Of a DNA stretch of 64,000 nucleotides, positions 9,177 to 17,029 are shown one piece after another (position 1 is the stretch's first letter; the number at the start of each line of letters is the position of its first letter). The stretch covers positions 558,001-622,000 of the forward strand of contig NZ_CP009755.1 of NCBI RefSeq assembly GCF_000772085.1. The letters are read 5' to 3'. The translations under genes and the position numbers were made by a program. Origin of the DNA: Curtobacterium sp. MR_MD2014. GTDB taxonomy: Bacteria > Actinomycetota > Actinomycetes > Actinomycetales > Microbacteriaceae. Under the pieces are notes generated by a model, which saw nothing but the letters and a program-made list of their open reading frames with translations, searched no databases and had not been told where the DNA came from.

Positions 9177-9998
9177 TCATCCCCGCCGCTGCAGGTGCGC
9201 CCGGGTCAGCTCGGCCATCTCCTCGTCGGACAGGGCGTCCACGGAGCGGGCCTCGCGGCGGTCCGTCCGCTGCCACCGCACGAACAGCATCACGAGCACC
9301 GGGACGTCGGCGACCTCGGCGATGAACCAGAGCAGGTCACCCGCCAGGTGCTGGTCGCGCAGGGGGGACGGGAACCACGGCTGCCCCACGGCGTGCACGA
9401 GCGACCCGTCGAGCACGTGGTCCGACACCCGCAGCACGATGCCGGGGACCGCGTCGAGCAGTAGCTCCACGAAGGCGAGCAGGAACTCGACCGTCACGAA
9501 CGTCGAACTCCGGAGGACCCCCGGCTCGGACAGCGGCCCGAGCACCGTGAAGCCGAGCACCGGCACGGACACGGTGACGAGCGCGGCCCACACGCTCGAC
9601 TCGCGCACGACCGCCGACAGCGGGGTGAGCAGCACCGCGAAGAGCACCAGCCCGACCACGGGGGCGACGATCGCGTTGCCGAGCACCCGGATCGGCCGGG
9701 AGTGCACCACGCGGTCGGCGACGGCGGACCAGTGCGCGGGTCCGCCCAGGCGCAGCAGGGACACGGGAGCGGCCAGGGCGGCGAAGGTCGGAACCGCGAA
9801 GAACAACAGGGCGAGCCGGAGCGTGAACGCCCACCGGAGCTCCTGGTCGTACCGCCCGACGATGCCGAACTGCAGCACGGCGAAGAGCAGCAGTGCGACC
9901 AGGAACGACGCGGTGCGCCAGGCGGACCACCGGGCCCCACGGCGTCGAGCGCCGACGAGCCACCAGCCGTAGGTCACCGCGGCGACCGCCAGCAGCAC
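9177..9998 (-). CDS. CtaG-like cytochrome c oxidase assembly membrane protein
   Basis: A polytopic membrane protein with about seven hydrophobic segments and the CtaG/caa3 assembly family look (PF09678): AFTLRLALLFFAVPTFAAL, VVHSRPIRVLGNAIVAPVVG and a C-terminal GDLLWFIAEVADVPVLVMLF. Members help insert copper into cytochrome oxidase. The first in-frame canonical start is GTG at 9996-9998, but it leaves the protein without the conserved W-x-x-D-P-L lead-in. Eighteen further in-frame codons (TPEPAEFWSTWHVDPLAA) run up to an ACG at 10050-10052 preceded by AGGAGG at six-base spacing, so the true start may be this ACG. The gene may continue a redox theme but has no oxidase genes beside it. Confidence 0.75.
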   Translation of the reverse strand: MLLAVAAVTYGWWLVGARRRGARWSAWRTASFLVALLLFAVLQFGIVGRYDQELRWAFTLRLALLFFAVPTFAALAAPVSLLRLGGPAHWSAVADRVVHSRPIRVLGNAIVAPVVGLVLFAVLLTPLSAVVRESSVWAALVTVSVPVLGFTVLGPLSEPGVLRSSTFVTVEFLLAFVELLLDAVPGIVLRVSDHVLDGSLVHAVGQPWFPSPLRDQHLAGDLLWFIAEVADVPVLVMLFVRWQRTDRREARSVDALSDEEMAELTRAHLQRRG

Positions 9999-10154
9999 CG
10001 CGGCCAGGGGATCGACGTGCCAGGTGCTCCAGAACTCGGCGGGTTCGGGCGTGGGGTGCCTCCTGGTGTCGGGCCGGACGAGCCGGCTCCGTCATCCTCC
10101 GCCCGTCCGACCCCGCCGCAGCCGGGCCGATGCGCAGCGGCGGTGAGGATCGGC

Positions 10155-11495
10155 TCAGGTGCCCACTGGTCCCACGGCTGCCGAGGCTGTCCGCGCGGGC
10201 CGGGTCCGGCCGAGCAACCACACCCCGACCGGCACGGCGACCGCGCCGAGGACCGCGACGCCGAAGGACAGGTGCCACTGCATCACGACGAACGCCGGAC
10301 CGATCGTGCACAGCGCTGCGGCGGTCACCACGGGCCACCCCGCCCGGTCGGTCCCCGGCTGCAGTCGGGGGAGCGGGCGGTCCCACCGGCGCAGCGCCCT
10401 GGCCACACCGATCGCCGCGGCCAGCACGACGACGAGTGCGATCGGCCGCGTCGCCCACCACGGCACGGAACCCGGGTCGGGGAACGGGACGGCGAGCGAC
10501 AGCGCGACGCCGTTGAGGGCGATGTACAGCGGCAGATGCCAGAGGTAGATCGCCATGCCGTCACGACCGAGCACGAACACGGTCGCCTGCGCCGGCCGGG
10601 TCTGCATCAGTCGGGTGAGCGGTCGGTGCACGAGCTGCACGAGGCAGACCTGCGACACCGCGAGCACCGCCAGCGGCAGCATCGGCGGGTTGAGGTCCTG
10701 CAGCATGTCCGGCGCCCAGAGTCCGACGCTCGTCAGCGGGACGAGGAGGGCGTACCCGGCCAGCGCGACGGCCGCGAGCAGCAGCCTCGAGCGGCGGGCG
10801 AACCAGCCGTCCGCCCAGAGGAACCCGAGCTGCTGCGCGAAGAGCCACACCGGGCCGAGGTTGAGGAGTCCGACCTCGGCGGTGCCGGTCGCGAAGCGGA
10901 GCGTGTCGACGGCCGTCGCGAGGACCAGCAGGACACTGAGCGTGCGGAACGGCGCTCGCGCGTGCAGGCGTGCCATCACCGGCACGCAGTACTGCGTGAT
11001 GCCGTACGCGGCGAGGAACCAGAGCGGCGAGCCGATGCCGAACGCGACCTCGGCGAGCAGCTCCGAGGAGGTGCCCAGGGCCGTCGCGATGCCCAGGCCG
11101 AGTGCCAGCACCACGAACAGCGGCACCGCCGGGCGGTAGAGCCGCACGAGTCGCGTCGCCACGAAGTCCCGCGCGCCGCCGCCCCGAGCGAGCGTGCTGC
11201 GCCACCCGACTGCGCTCGCGAACCCGCCGACCGCGAAGAACAGCGGCATCACCTGGCCCGCCCACGTCGCGGGGACGTACCAGGCCGCCTCCTGCAGCGG
11301 GCTCGTGACACCGATGCCGTCGGCCGACACCGCCACCCCGACCATCGTGACGTGCACGACGACGACGAGGACGACGCACGCCGTCCTGATGAGGTCGACG
11401 ACCAGGTCCCGCTGCGCGATGATCCCCCGGACGTCCTGAGCGCTGCTGGCCGGCACGGAGTCGATCCGCGACGAAGGCCCCTGCTTCGTGGACAT
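10155..11495 (-). CDS. Acyltransferase 3 family integral membrane protein
   Basis: A 446-residue protein with about ten membrane helices, matching the acyltransferase-3/OafA fold (PF01757). The first helix carries RDLVVDLIRTACVVLVVVVH, where the R...H pair is the family's active-site motif, and later DGMAIYLWHLPLYI is a conserved helix. These enzymes O-acylate cell-surface sugars, exopolysaccharides or lipids. The neighbours give no clue to the acceptor. It is transcribed away from the Fur-catalase pair and shares a 263-bp spacer with it. Confidence 0.85.
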   Translation of the reverse strand: MSTKQGPSSRIDSVPASSAQDVRGIIAQRDLVVDLIRTACVVLVVVVHVTMVGVAVSADGIGVTSPLQEAAWYVPATWAGQVMPLFFAVGGFASAVGWRSTLARGGGARDFVATRLVRLYRPAVPLFVVLALGLGIATALGTSSELLAEVAFGIGSPLWFLAAYGITQYCVPVMARLHARAPFRTLSVLLVLATAVDTLRFATGTAEVGLLNLGPVWLFAQQLGFLWADGWFARRSRLLLAAVALAGYALLVPLTSVGLWAPDMLQDLNPPMLPLAVLAVSQVCLVQLVHRPLTRLMQTRPAQATVFVLGRDGMAIYLWHLPLYIALNGVALSLAVPFPDPGSVPWWATRPIALVVVLAAAIGVARALRRWDRPLPRLQPGTDRAGWPVVTAAALCTIGPAFVVMQWHLSFGVAVLGAVAVPVGVWLLGRTRPARTASAAVGPVGT

Positions 11496-11758
11496 GCCGT
11501 GACGCTAGCGCCCGACCGGCTGGATCAGCATCGTCCCAGCGGATCGCGACCGGATCGTGACACATCGCATGCCAGCAGCGGCATACATCGTCCTGAGAGT
11601 CGCGCGCGGAGTCGCCGTGGGGGAGGGGGGCACACCGCCGCTGCGGACGGGCACGGCCGGATGGCGCGCCGACACGCGCAGCACGCCGCCCCCTGGGCCC
11701 CGAGCCCACGACCGTGTACGGTGGAGCTTGTCTTGACCGGTGCAAGAGAAAGAAGTTG
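11496..11758. other. Divergent promoter spacer, acyltransferase / Fur-like gene
   Basis: This 263-bp gap holds no convincing gene. Just before the Fur-type start is a less GC-rich stretch (GTGTACGGTGGAGCTTGTC, then TTGACCGGTGCAAGAGAAAG) with small CTTG...CAAG arms at 11728-11731 and 11742-11745 that could be part of a self-operator. Direct copies of GGATCGCGACCGGATCGTGA-like sequence lie around 11530-11560. No clear terminator was seen. Confidence 0.4.
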
Positions 11759-12202
11759 ATGGACGCCGACGCCGACCTGCTCCGGGCTGCCGGCCTGCGG
11801 GTGACGACGCCCCGGCTGGCCGTCCTGCGTGCCTCGGGATCGATGCCGCACGCGACCGCGGACGACATCCTCACCGCGGTCTCGGTCGAGCTGCCGACGA
11901 CGAGCCACCAGGCCGTCTACGGGGTGCTGGGCGCCCTGACCGGCGCAGGACTCGTCCGGCGCATCGAGCCCGCGGGCAGTCCGGCGCGGTACGAGCGGCG
12001 CACCGGGGACAACCACCACCACATCGTCTGCACGATGTGCGGCGCGGTCGAGGACGTCGACTGCGCCGTCGGCCACGCCCCCTGCCTCACGCCGTCGGAA
12101 ACGCACGGCTTCGCCGTCACGACGGCCGAGGTCACGTACTGGGGCATCTGCGAACGCTGCGCAGCGGCGGAACGCGACGACGCCCAGGTCGTCACGGCCT
12201 GA
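11759..12202 (+). CDS. Fur family peroxide-type regulator (CatR/FurA-like)
   Basis: A 147-residue metal-dependent repressor: winged helix (TTPRLAVLRAS through TSHQAVYGVLGALTGAGLV), then a dimerisation domain with His86-His88 and two structural zinc pairs, Cys91-x-x-Cys94 and Cys131-x-x-Cys134. In actinobacteria this type sits beside catalase or KatG and senses peroxide by oxidation of a metal-ligand histidine. The catalase 116 bp downstream is its likely target. The ATG at 11759 is preceded by AGAGAAAGAAG. The frame is open further upstream, but that part has no family similarity. Confidence 0.88.
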   Translation: MDADADLLRAAGLRVTTPRLAVLRASGSMPHATADDILTAVSVELPTTSHQAVYGVLGALTGAGLVRRIEPAGSPARYERRTGDNHHHIVCTMCGAVEDVDCAVGHAPCLTPSETHGFAVTTAEVTYWGICERCAAAERDDAQVVTA

Positions 12203-12318
12203 CTCCGGCGGGACGTCCGGAGTCGGACGAGACCGCCCGGCGCGACACCGACGTGACGCGCCCCACGAGCAACCCGAACCATCCTGACCGAACCAACCGT
12301 TCCACCTGAGGAGGAACC

Positions 12319-13842
12319 GTGTCCGACCAGAACACGACCGGCCCCGCCGGCACCCCCACCACGACGACCAACTCCGGCGCCCCCGTCTCGAGCGACCAGC
12401 ACTCCATGGGTGTCGGCGCCGACGGCCCCCTCGCCCTCCACGACCACTACCTGGTCGAGAAGCTCGCCCAGTTCAACCGCGAGCGCGTCCCGGAGCGCGT
12501 CGTCCACGCGAAGGGCGGCGGTGCGTTCGGTACCTTCACCGTCACGCACGACGTCTCGCAGTACACGCGTGCCGCGTTCCTGCAGCCGGGCAAGCAGACC
12601 GAGATGCTCGCCCGCTTCTCGAGCGTCGCCGGTGAGCAGGGCTCCCCGGACACCTGGCGCGACCCCCGCGGCTTCGCGCTGAAGTTCTACACCGAAGAGG
12701 GCAACTACGACCTCGTCGGCAACAACACCCCGGTGTTCTTCATCCGCGACGGCATCAAGTTCCCCGACTTCATCCGCTCGCAGAAGCGCCTGCCGGGCAG
12801 CCACCTCCGCAACCACGACATGCAGTGGGACTTCTGGACCCTCTCCCCGGAGTCGGCCCACCAGGTCACGTGGCTCATGGGTGACCGCGGCCTGCCGTCG
12901 TCGTGGCGCCACATGGACGGCTTCAGCTCGCACACCTACCAGTGGATCAACGCCGAGGGCGAGCGCTTCTGGGTGAAGTACCACTTCGAGACGCAGCAGG
13001 GCCACAAGACCCTGACGCAGGAGGACGCCGACCGCATCGCCGGTGAGGACGCCGACTTCCACATCCGCGACCTCTACGAGGCGATCGAGCGCCAGGACTT
13101 CCCGAAGTGGGTCCTCAAGGTGCAGGTCATGCCGTACGCGGACGCCGAGGGCTACCGCTTCAACCCGTTCGACCTGACGAAGGTGTGGCCGCACGCGGAC
13201 TACCCGCTCATCGAGGTCGGCACGATGGAGCTGAACCGCAACCCGGAGAACTACTTCGCGCAGATCGAGCAGGCCGCGTTCGCGCCGTCGAACTTCGTCC
13301 CCGGCATCGCGGCGAGCCCCGACAAGATGCTCCTCGCGCGCATCTTCAGCTACGCGGACGCCCAGCGCTACCGCGTCGGCACGAACCACGCGCAGCTGCC
13401 GGTGAACGCCCCGAAGAACGAGGTCCACTCGTACTCGAAGGACGGCGCCATGCGCTTCGACTTCCAGAAGGCCGAGGTACCGGTCTACGCGCCGAACACC
13501 CAGGGTGGAGCGCACGCCGACCCGACCGCGACGGACGACGTCCCGGGCTGGGAGTCCGACGGCGCGCTGCAGCGCTCCGCGGCGACCCTGCACGCGGAGG
13601 ACGACGACTTCGGCCAGGCCGGCACGCTCTACCGTGAGGTCCTCGACGACGCCGCGCGTGAGCGCCTGGTCGGCAACATCGCCGGCCACGTCTCGAAGGT
13701 GACGCGCGACGACCTGCGCGAGCGCGTGTTCGCCTACTGGACCAGCGTCGACGGCGACCTGGGGGCGCGCGTGCGCGCCGCGGTCGCGCCGAGCGCGCCC
13801 GGTTCGAACGAGGACCCGGAGAAGGTCGCGGTCGAGGCGTAG
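12319..13842 (+). CDS. katA: Monofunctional haem catalase
   Basis: A 507-residue clade-typical small-subunit catalase that splits hydrogen peroxide into water and oxygen. The distal His63 ([12 protein letters not shown]), Asn136 ([11 protein letters not shown]) and the proximal haem ligand Tyr345 ([12 protein letters not shown]) are all present. GTG at 12319 follows AGGAGG closely. The N-terminal 25 residues are Thr/Pro-rich. Its position after the Fur-type gene suggests peroxide-inducible co-expression. A small CTCCGG...CCGGAG hairpin lies in the gap at 12203-12222. The gene ends just before a perfect palindromic terminator. Confidence 0.97.
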   Translation: MSDQNTTGPAGTPTTTTNSGAPVSSDQHSMGVGADGPLALHDHYLVEKLAQFNRERVPERVVHAKGGGAFGTFTVTHDVSQYTRAAFLQPGKQTEMLARFSSVAGEQGSPDTWRDPRGFALKFYTEEGNYDLVGNNTPVFFIRDGIKFPDFIRSQKRLPGSHLRNHDMQWDFWTLSPESAHQVTWLMGDRGLPSSWRHMDGFSSHTYQWINAEGERFWVKYHFETQQGHKTLTQEDADRIAGEDADFHIRDLYEAIERQDFPKWVLKVQVMPYADAEGYRFNPFDLTKVWPHADYPLIEVGTMELNRNPENYFAQIEQAAFAPSNFVPGIAASPDKMLLARIFSYADAQRYRVGTNHAQLPVNAPKNEVHSYSKDGAMRFDFQKAEVPVYAPNTQGGAHADPTATDDVPGWESDGALQRSAATLHAEDDDFGQAGTLYREVLDDAARERLVGNIAGHVSKVTRDDLRERVFAYWTSVDGDLGARVRAAVAPSAPGSNEDPEKVAVEA

Positions 13843-13856
13843 TCGCCACCACCTGC

Positions 13857-13900
13857 CGGACGGGAGGCCCGGTACCAGCTGGTACCGGGCCTCCCGTCCG
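13857..13900. terminator. 44-bp perfect palindromic terminator (GGACGGGAGGC family)
   Basis: The arms start CGGACGGGAGGCCCGGTACC and mirror exactly about AG|CT at 13878/13879, giving 22 bp of uninterrupted pairing 15 bp after the catalase stop. It lies between catalase (+) and the acetyltransferase (-) and should stop transcription from both sides. The outer GGACGGGAGGC/GCCTCCCGTCC stem recurs in other terminators of this window (25781, 54668, 19434). Confidence 0.85.
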
Positions 13901-13914
13901 TCGTCGTGGCTGTG

Positions 13915-13950
13915 TCAGACCTGCTGGCCGTTCAGCATGGTCTCGCCCGG
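13915..13950 (-). repeat. Duplicated 3' end of the adjacent acetyltransferase gene
   Basis: Read on the minus strand, this stretch encodes GETMLNGQQV followed by TGA, an echo of the real gene end at 13977-14012 (GEIMLNGQQV, TAG). About 30 of 35 bases agree at a 62-bp offset. It is not in frame with the gene and has no start of its own, so it is a remnant of a tandem or recombinational duplication. Confidence 0.7.
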
Positions 13951-13976
13951 CTGGTGGCGGGGCCCGGTCCTCGTTC

Positions 13977-14543
13977 CTAGACCTGCTGTCCGTTGAGCAT
14001 GATCTCGCCCGTCGGCCAGTCCTCCAGCTGCGCCTCGACCGGCAGGAGCATCCAGCCGCCCTGCTCGGTCTCGTTCACACCGACCCCGTCGGCCGTGAAG
14101 GCCGAGAACGTGCCGACGGCGCCGTCGACCTCGTGCCAGCCCATGTGCGCGTAGAAGGGGATGCGGTCCTCGCCGGCGCCGAGGAAGCCGTAGGGCACGC
14201 GGAGTCCCTCGAGGACGGCGCGGGTGCGGACGAGGAGCTCGCGGCCGACCCCGCTGCCCTGCAGCCTCGGCGAGACGGCGACGATGCCGGTGTCGCCGAC
14301 CAGGACGTCCTGCCCACCGACCGTGACGAACATCCGACGGATCCCGACGTGCGCGAGCACCGTGCCGTCCTCGCCCCAGCCGACGACGCGGCGCTCGGGC
14401 TGCATGCCGGCGTAGTCGCGGCCGCCCACGTACCAGTGCGACCAGCTCGGGAACGCCTGCCCGAGCATCGCTGCGATCGCCTCGTGGTCGGGGAGCGACA
14501 GTGCGCTCTCCTCGACCACCTCCCACCGGATGTCTTCGCTCAC
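13977..14543 (-). CDS. GNAT family N-acetyltransferase
   Basis: A 188-residue acetyltransferase. The acetyl-CoA binding strand and loop read GIVAVSPRLQGSGVGRELLVRTRA, followed by PYGFLGAGEDRIPFYAHMGWHEVDG, the usual C-terminal GNAT features. The acceptor is unknown; the DTGIVAVSPRLQGSGVG region loosely recalls aminoglycoside 2'-acetyltransferases, but this is not enough for assignment. GTG at 14543 is the start that gives a compact domain (VSEDIRWEVVEE). The codons just before the stop are echoed 62 bp downstream. Confidence 0.78.
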   Translation of the reverse strand: MSEDIRWEVVEESALSLPDHEAIAAMLGQAFPSWSHWYVGGRDYAGMQPERRVVGWGEDGTVLAHVGIRRMFVTVGGQDVLVGDTGIVAVSPRLQGSGVGRELLVRTRAVLEGLRVPYGFLGAGEDRIPFYAHMGWHEVDGAVGTFSAFTADGVGVNETEQGGWMLLPVEAQLEDWPTGEIMLNGQQV

Positions 14544-14580
14544 GGGTCCATCCTGCCGGGTCCGCCTGCGCGTCGGTGCG

Positions 14581-14653
14581 GCCCGAGGCTCGGCCAGGCG
14601 GACATGTTCGCGTGTGCTCGACCACGAACGTGTCCGCGGAGCCGAGCCTCGGC
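14581..14653. repeat. Large imperfect palindrome (REP-like or terminator)
   Basis: Arms of about 30 bases (14581-14610 and 14625-14653) pair with around 85% matches about a 14-base loop; the strongest part pairs CCGAGGCTCGGC with GCCGAGCCTCGG, and GCGGACATGTTCG with CGAACGTGTCCGC. It directly follows the minus-strand dioxygenase stop, so it may end that transcript. Its size and internal palindromes also resemble REP/BIME elements. Confidence 0.6.
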
Positions 14654-14677
14654 GCAGACCGCCCGCGCGCGAGCCGC

Positions 14678-15550
14678 TCAGCCGCGACCGGGCGCGGTCA
14701 CCTCGATGCGGTTCGCCCACGGGTCCTCGAACGCCACGGTCCGACCGTCGTCCGCGGTCTGCACCCCGGTGTCGTGCATGCGGGACACGAGTGCGCCGAG
14801 GTCGTCCGCGCCCGGCACCTCGATCCGCACGAGCCCGAGCCCGAGTGCCTGCTGCCGGCGCCCGGCCCCGCGGGAGTTCCACGTGTTCATCGCCATGTGG
14901 TGGTGGTACCCGCCCGCGCTGACGAACAGCGCCTGGTCGCCCATCGCCGCGGTCGTCGCGAAGCCGAGCCGGTCGACGTAGAACGCCTTCGCGGTGGCGA
15001 CGTCGCCCACGGACAGGTGCACGTGGCCGACCCGGCCGGGGCGCGTGCTGGCCGCTTCGAGCGCCGAGGAGGTCAGGTGTTCCTGCACGAAGGCGTTCGG
15101 GTCGACGTAGATCGTGGCCATGTCGACCATCCCGTGCGTCCACGACCACTCGGTGCGGTCGCGGTCCCAGTACAGCTCGACGCCGTTGCCCTCGGGGTCA
15201 TGGAAGTAGAACGCGTTGCTGACCAGGTGGTCGGCGCTGCCCGTGAAGGTCTGCGGGTACTTCGTCGCGACGGAGTACAGCGCTGCCGCCAGGTCGGCCT
15301 GCGTGTCGAACAGGATCGCGGTGTGGAAGAGCCCGGCCTCGTGCGGGGCGGCGTGCCGCATCGCGGGGGCGTGCTCGAGGACGACGATCGGCGTCGACCC
15401 ACGACCGAGCACGGCGGTCCCGCCCGCGTTCGTCAGCTCCGTCAGGCCGACGCCGTCGCGGTAGTAGGCGACCATCGTGTCGAGGTCGGCCACGTGGAGC
15501 GTGACGGCGCCCATCCCGGTGTCGGCTGCGAGCAGGTCCTGCGTGTGCAT
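14678..15550 (-). CDS. VOC-family extradiol (catechol 2,3-type) dioxygenase
   Basis: A 290-residue protein with two vicinal-oxygen-chelate repeats (residues about 14-135 and 160-285). Metal ligands of the catalytic half are visible as His in TLHVADL or GLFHTAILF and Glu in NGVELYWDRD; the second half has HVHLSVGD, YHHHMAMNTW and a terminal RIEVTAPG. This arrangement matches Bacillus CatE-type ring-cleaving dioxygenases, which detoxify catechols or quinones. ATG at 15550 is followed at once by the conserved domain. A perfect 18-bp palindrome lies 21 bp upstream, so the gene is probably repressed until an aromatic inducer appears. Confidence 0.85.
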   Translation of the reverse strand: MHTQDLLAADTGMGAVTLHVADLDTMVAYYRDGVGLTELTNAGGTAVLGRGSTPIVVLEHAPAMRHAAPHEAGLFHTAILFDTQADLAAALYSVATKYPQTFTGSADHLVSNAFYFHDPEGNGVELYWDRDRTEWSWTHGMVDMATIYVDPNAFVQEHLTSSALEAASTRPGRVGHVHLSVGDVATAKAFYVDRLGFATTAAMGDQALFVSAGGYHHHMAMNTWNSRGAGRRQQALGLGLVRIEVPGADDLGALVSRMHDTGVQTADDGRTVAFEDPWANRIEVTAPGRG

Positions 15551-15570
15551 GCCCCCAGTGTGCGCCGGAA

Positions 15571-15588
15571 TGGTTGACGCGTCAACCA
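15571..15588. promoter_or_regulatory. 18-bp palindromic operator TGGTTGACGCGTCAACCA
   Basis: A perfect palindrome just upstream of the dioxygenase start, between it and the SDR stop. The TTGAC-GC-GTCAA core is typical of sites bound by dimeric winged-helix repressors such as MarR-type proteins. No regulator gene lies next to it, so it would be served in trans. Confidence 0.65.
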
Positions 15589-15603
15589 AACCGCGACCAC
15601 GGG

Positions 15604-16395
15604 CTACTTCGCGCTGAACCCGCCGTCCGTCTTGAGCAGCTGGCCGTTCACCCACCCGCCGTCCGGCCCGAGCAGGAACCCGACGAGCGCCGCGGTGTCG
15701 GTCGGCATCGACGGGCGCCCGAGCGGGGTCTGCGCGACGGCGGCTCGGCGGATCTCGTCGGTCATCCACCCGGTGTCGTTCGGGCCCGGGTTCACCAGGT
15801 TCGCACTCACCCGGACGTCGCCGAGCTCGAGGGCAGCCCCGACGATCAACCGGTCGAGTGCGCCCTTGCTCGTGCCGTACGGCAGGTTGAACCCGACGTG
15901 GTCGCTCGTCAGCGCGACGATGCGACGGCGGTCCTCCGGTACGGCCGCACCCTCGCGGAGCCGCCGCGCGTACGCCTGCACGACGAGGAACGGCGCGCGC
16001 ACGTTCACCGCCAGGTGCCGGTCGAACGACTCCACCGTCGTGGTCGCGAAGTCCGAGTCGACCGACTCGCAGTGCGACATCACCACGGCGGTCACCGGCA
16101 CGCCGGCCTCTGCCTCGGCGCGGCCGACGAGCGCGGCCGCCTGCTCGGGGTCGGCCAGGTCGACCGGGAGGCGCGTCACCCGTGCCCCCGCACGCTCGGC
16201 CTCCGCGACCACCGCGTCCACCCCGTCGGGGTCGGCCGCGCCGTGCACGCGCGCGTCGTACGGCCCCCACCACGAGAGGGCGAGGTCCCAACCGTCGGCG
16301 GCGAGCCGCGTCGCGATCGCGGCACCGATCCCGGCGCGGCGGCCGACGCCCGTCACCAGGGCGAGCGGTCTGCTGGTGAGCGGTCCGTGGGTCAT
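15604..16395 (-). CDS. SDR family oxidoreductase
   Basis: A 263-residue short-chain dehydrogenase/reductase. The Rossmann glycine motif is VTGVGRRAGIGAAIA near residue 14, the catalytic stretch is LTSDHVGFNLPYGTSKGALD (Ser, Tyr and Lys), and VNPGPNDTGWMTDEI follows. The end (GGWVNGQLLKTDGGFS) is the standard SDR C-terminus. It probably reduces a carbonyl with NAD(P)H. The ATG at 16395 has GGGAGG at suitable spacing. It lies upstream of the dioxygenase on the same strand with only 53 bp between, yet the palindromic operator in that gap suggests separate control. Confidence 0.85.
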   Translation of the reverse strand: MTHGPLTSRPLALVTGVGRRAGIGAAIATRLAADGWDLALSWWGPYDARVHGAADPDGVDAVVAEAERAGARVTRLPVDLADPEQAAALVGRAEAEAGVPVTAVVMSHCESVDSDFATTTVESFDRHLAVNVRAPFLVVQAYARRLREGAAVPEDRRRIVALTSDHVGFNLPYGTSKGALDRLIVGAALELGDVRVSANLVNPGPNDTGWMTDEIRRAAVAQTPLGRPSMPTDTAALVGFLLGPDGGWVNGQLLKTDGGFSAK

Positions 16396-16504
16396 GGGTC
16401 GTGCCTCCCGTCCGGGCGACGCGTCGGTGCGTCGCCCGACCAGGATGGCATCGCACACGGGATCCCGTCGGCCCGGCGCGGCGCGGCAGGGCCAGGATGG
16501 GAGC

Positions 16505-17029
16505 ATGCCGCCCTCCCGCCGACCCGACCTGGCGACCTTCCCGGTCGACCGTCTGCGCGACCGCATGTCGTCGTACATCTACGGCAACATCACCGTGCTC
16601 GCGGTCGCGATCGCGGTGGGGCCGGAGCAGATCGAGCACGGGGCAGCGGTGCTCACGGTGCTCGCGACGGCGGTGCTGACGTACCTGGCGCACGTGCTGT
16701 CCCACCTCGTGGCGCACACCATCGGCGACACCGGTGACGACGCCGAGCACCGGGAGACGATCGGGGCGATCCTGCGCGACGCGAACCCGATCGCGACCTC
16801 CGGCCTCATCCCCGCGGTGCTCTACGCCGTCGCGTGGGCGGACTGGCTGCCGGCGCAGTGGGCGCAGACCGCGGCGATCGTCATCCTCGTCGTCCGCATC
16901 GCGATGGTCGGGGTGTTCCTGCAGCGGTTCAGCGGACGGCGTCCGACGTTCCTCGGGCTCTGGGGTGGCATCGTGCTCGCCGCGGTGGCCTTCGTGATCG
17001 GCCTGGTGAAGGTGGTGGTGACGCATTGA
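16505..17029 (+). CDS. Conserved hypothetical membrane protein
   Basis: A 174-residue protein with four to five hydrophobic helices (SYIYGNITVLAVAIAVG, VLTVLATAVLTYLAHVLSHL, AQTAAIVILVVRIAMVGVFL, GIVLAAVAFVIGLVKVVV). No family is recognised with certainty. The paired histidines in AHVLSHLVAH within a helix are striking and could bind a cofactor, but this is speculation. It is translationally coupled to the signal peptidase: its TGA overlaps the TTG start of lepB. Confidence 0.7.
   Translation: MPPSRRPDLATFPVDRLRDRMSSYIYGNITVLAVAIAVGPEQIEHGAAVLTVLATAVLTYLAHVLSHLVAHTIGDTGDDAEHRETIGAILRDANPIATSGLIPAVLYAVAWADWLPAQWAQTAAIVILVVRIAMVGVFLQRFSGRRPTFLGLWGGIVLAAVAFVIGLVKVVVTH

Noticed and set aside
10560..11874. 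437-codon frame overlapping the acyltransferase and Fur-type genes
   Set aside because: It is the antisense or shifted shadow of two well-supported genes and has no family likeness.
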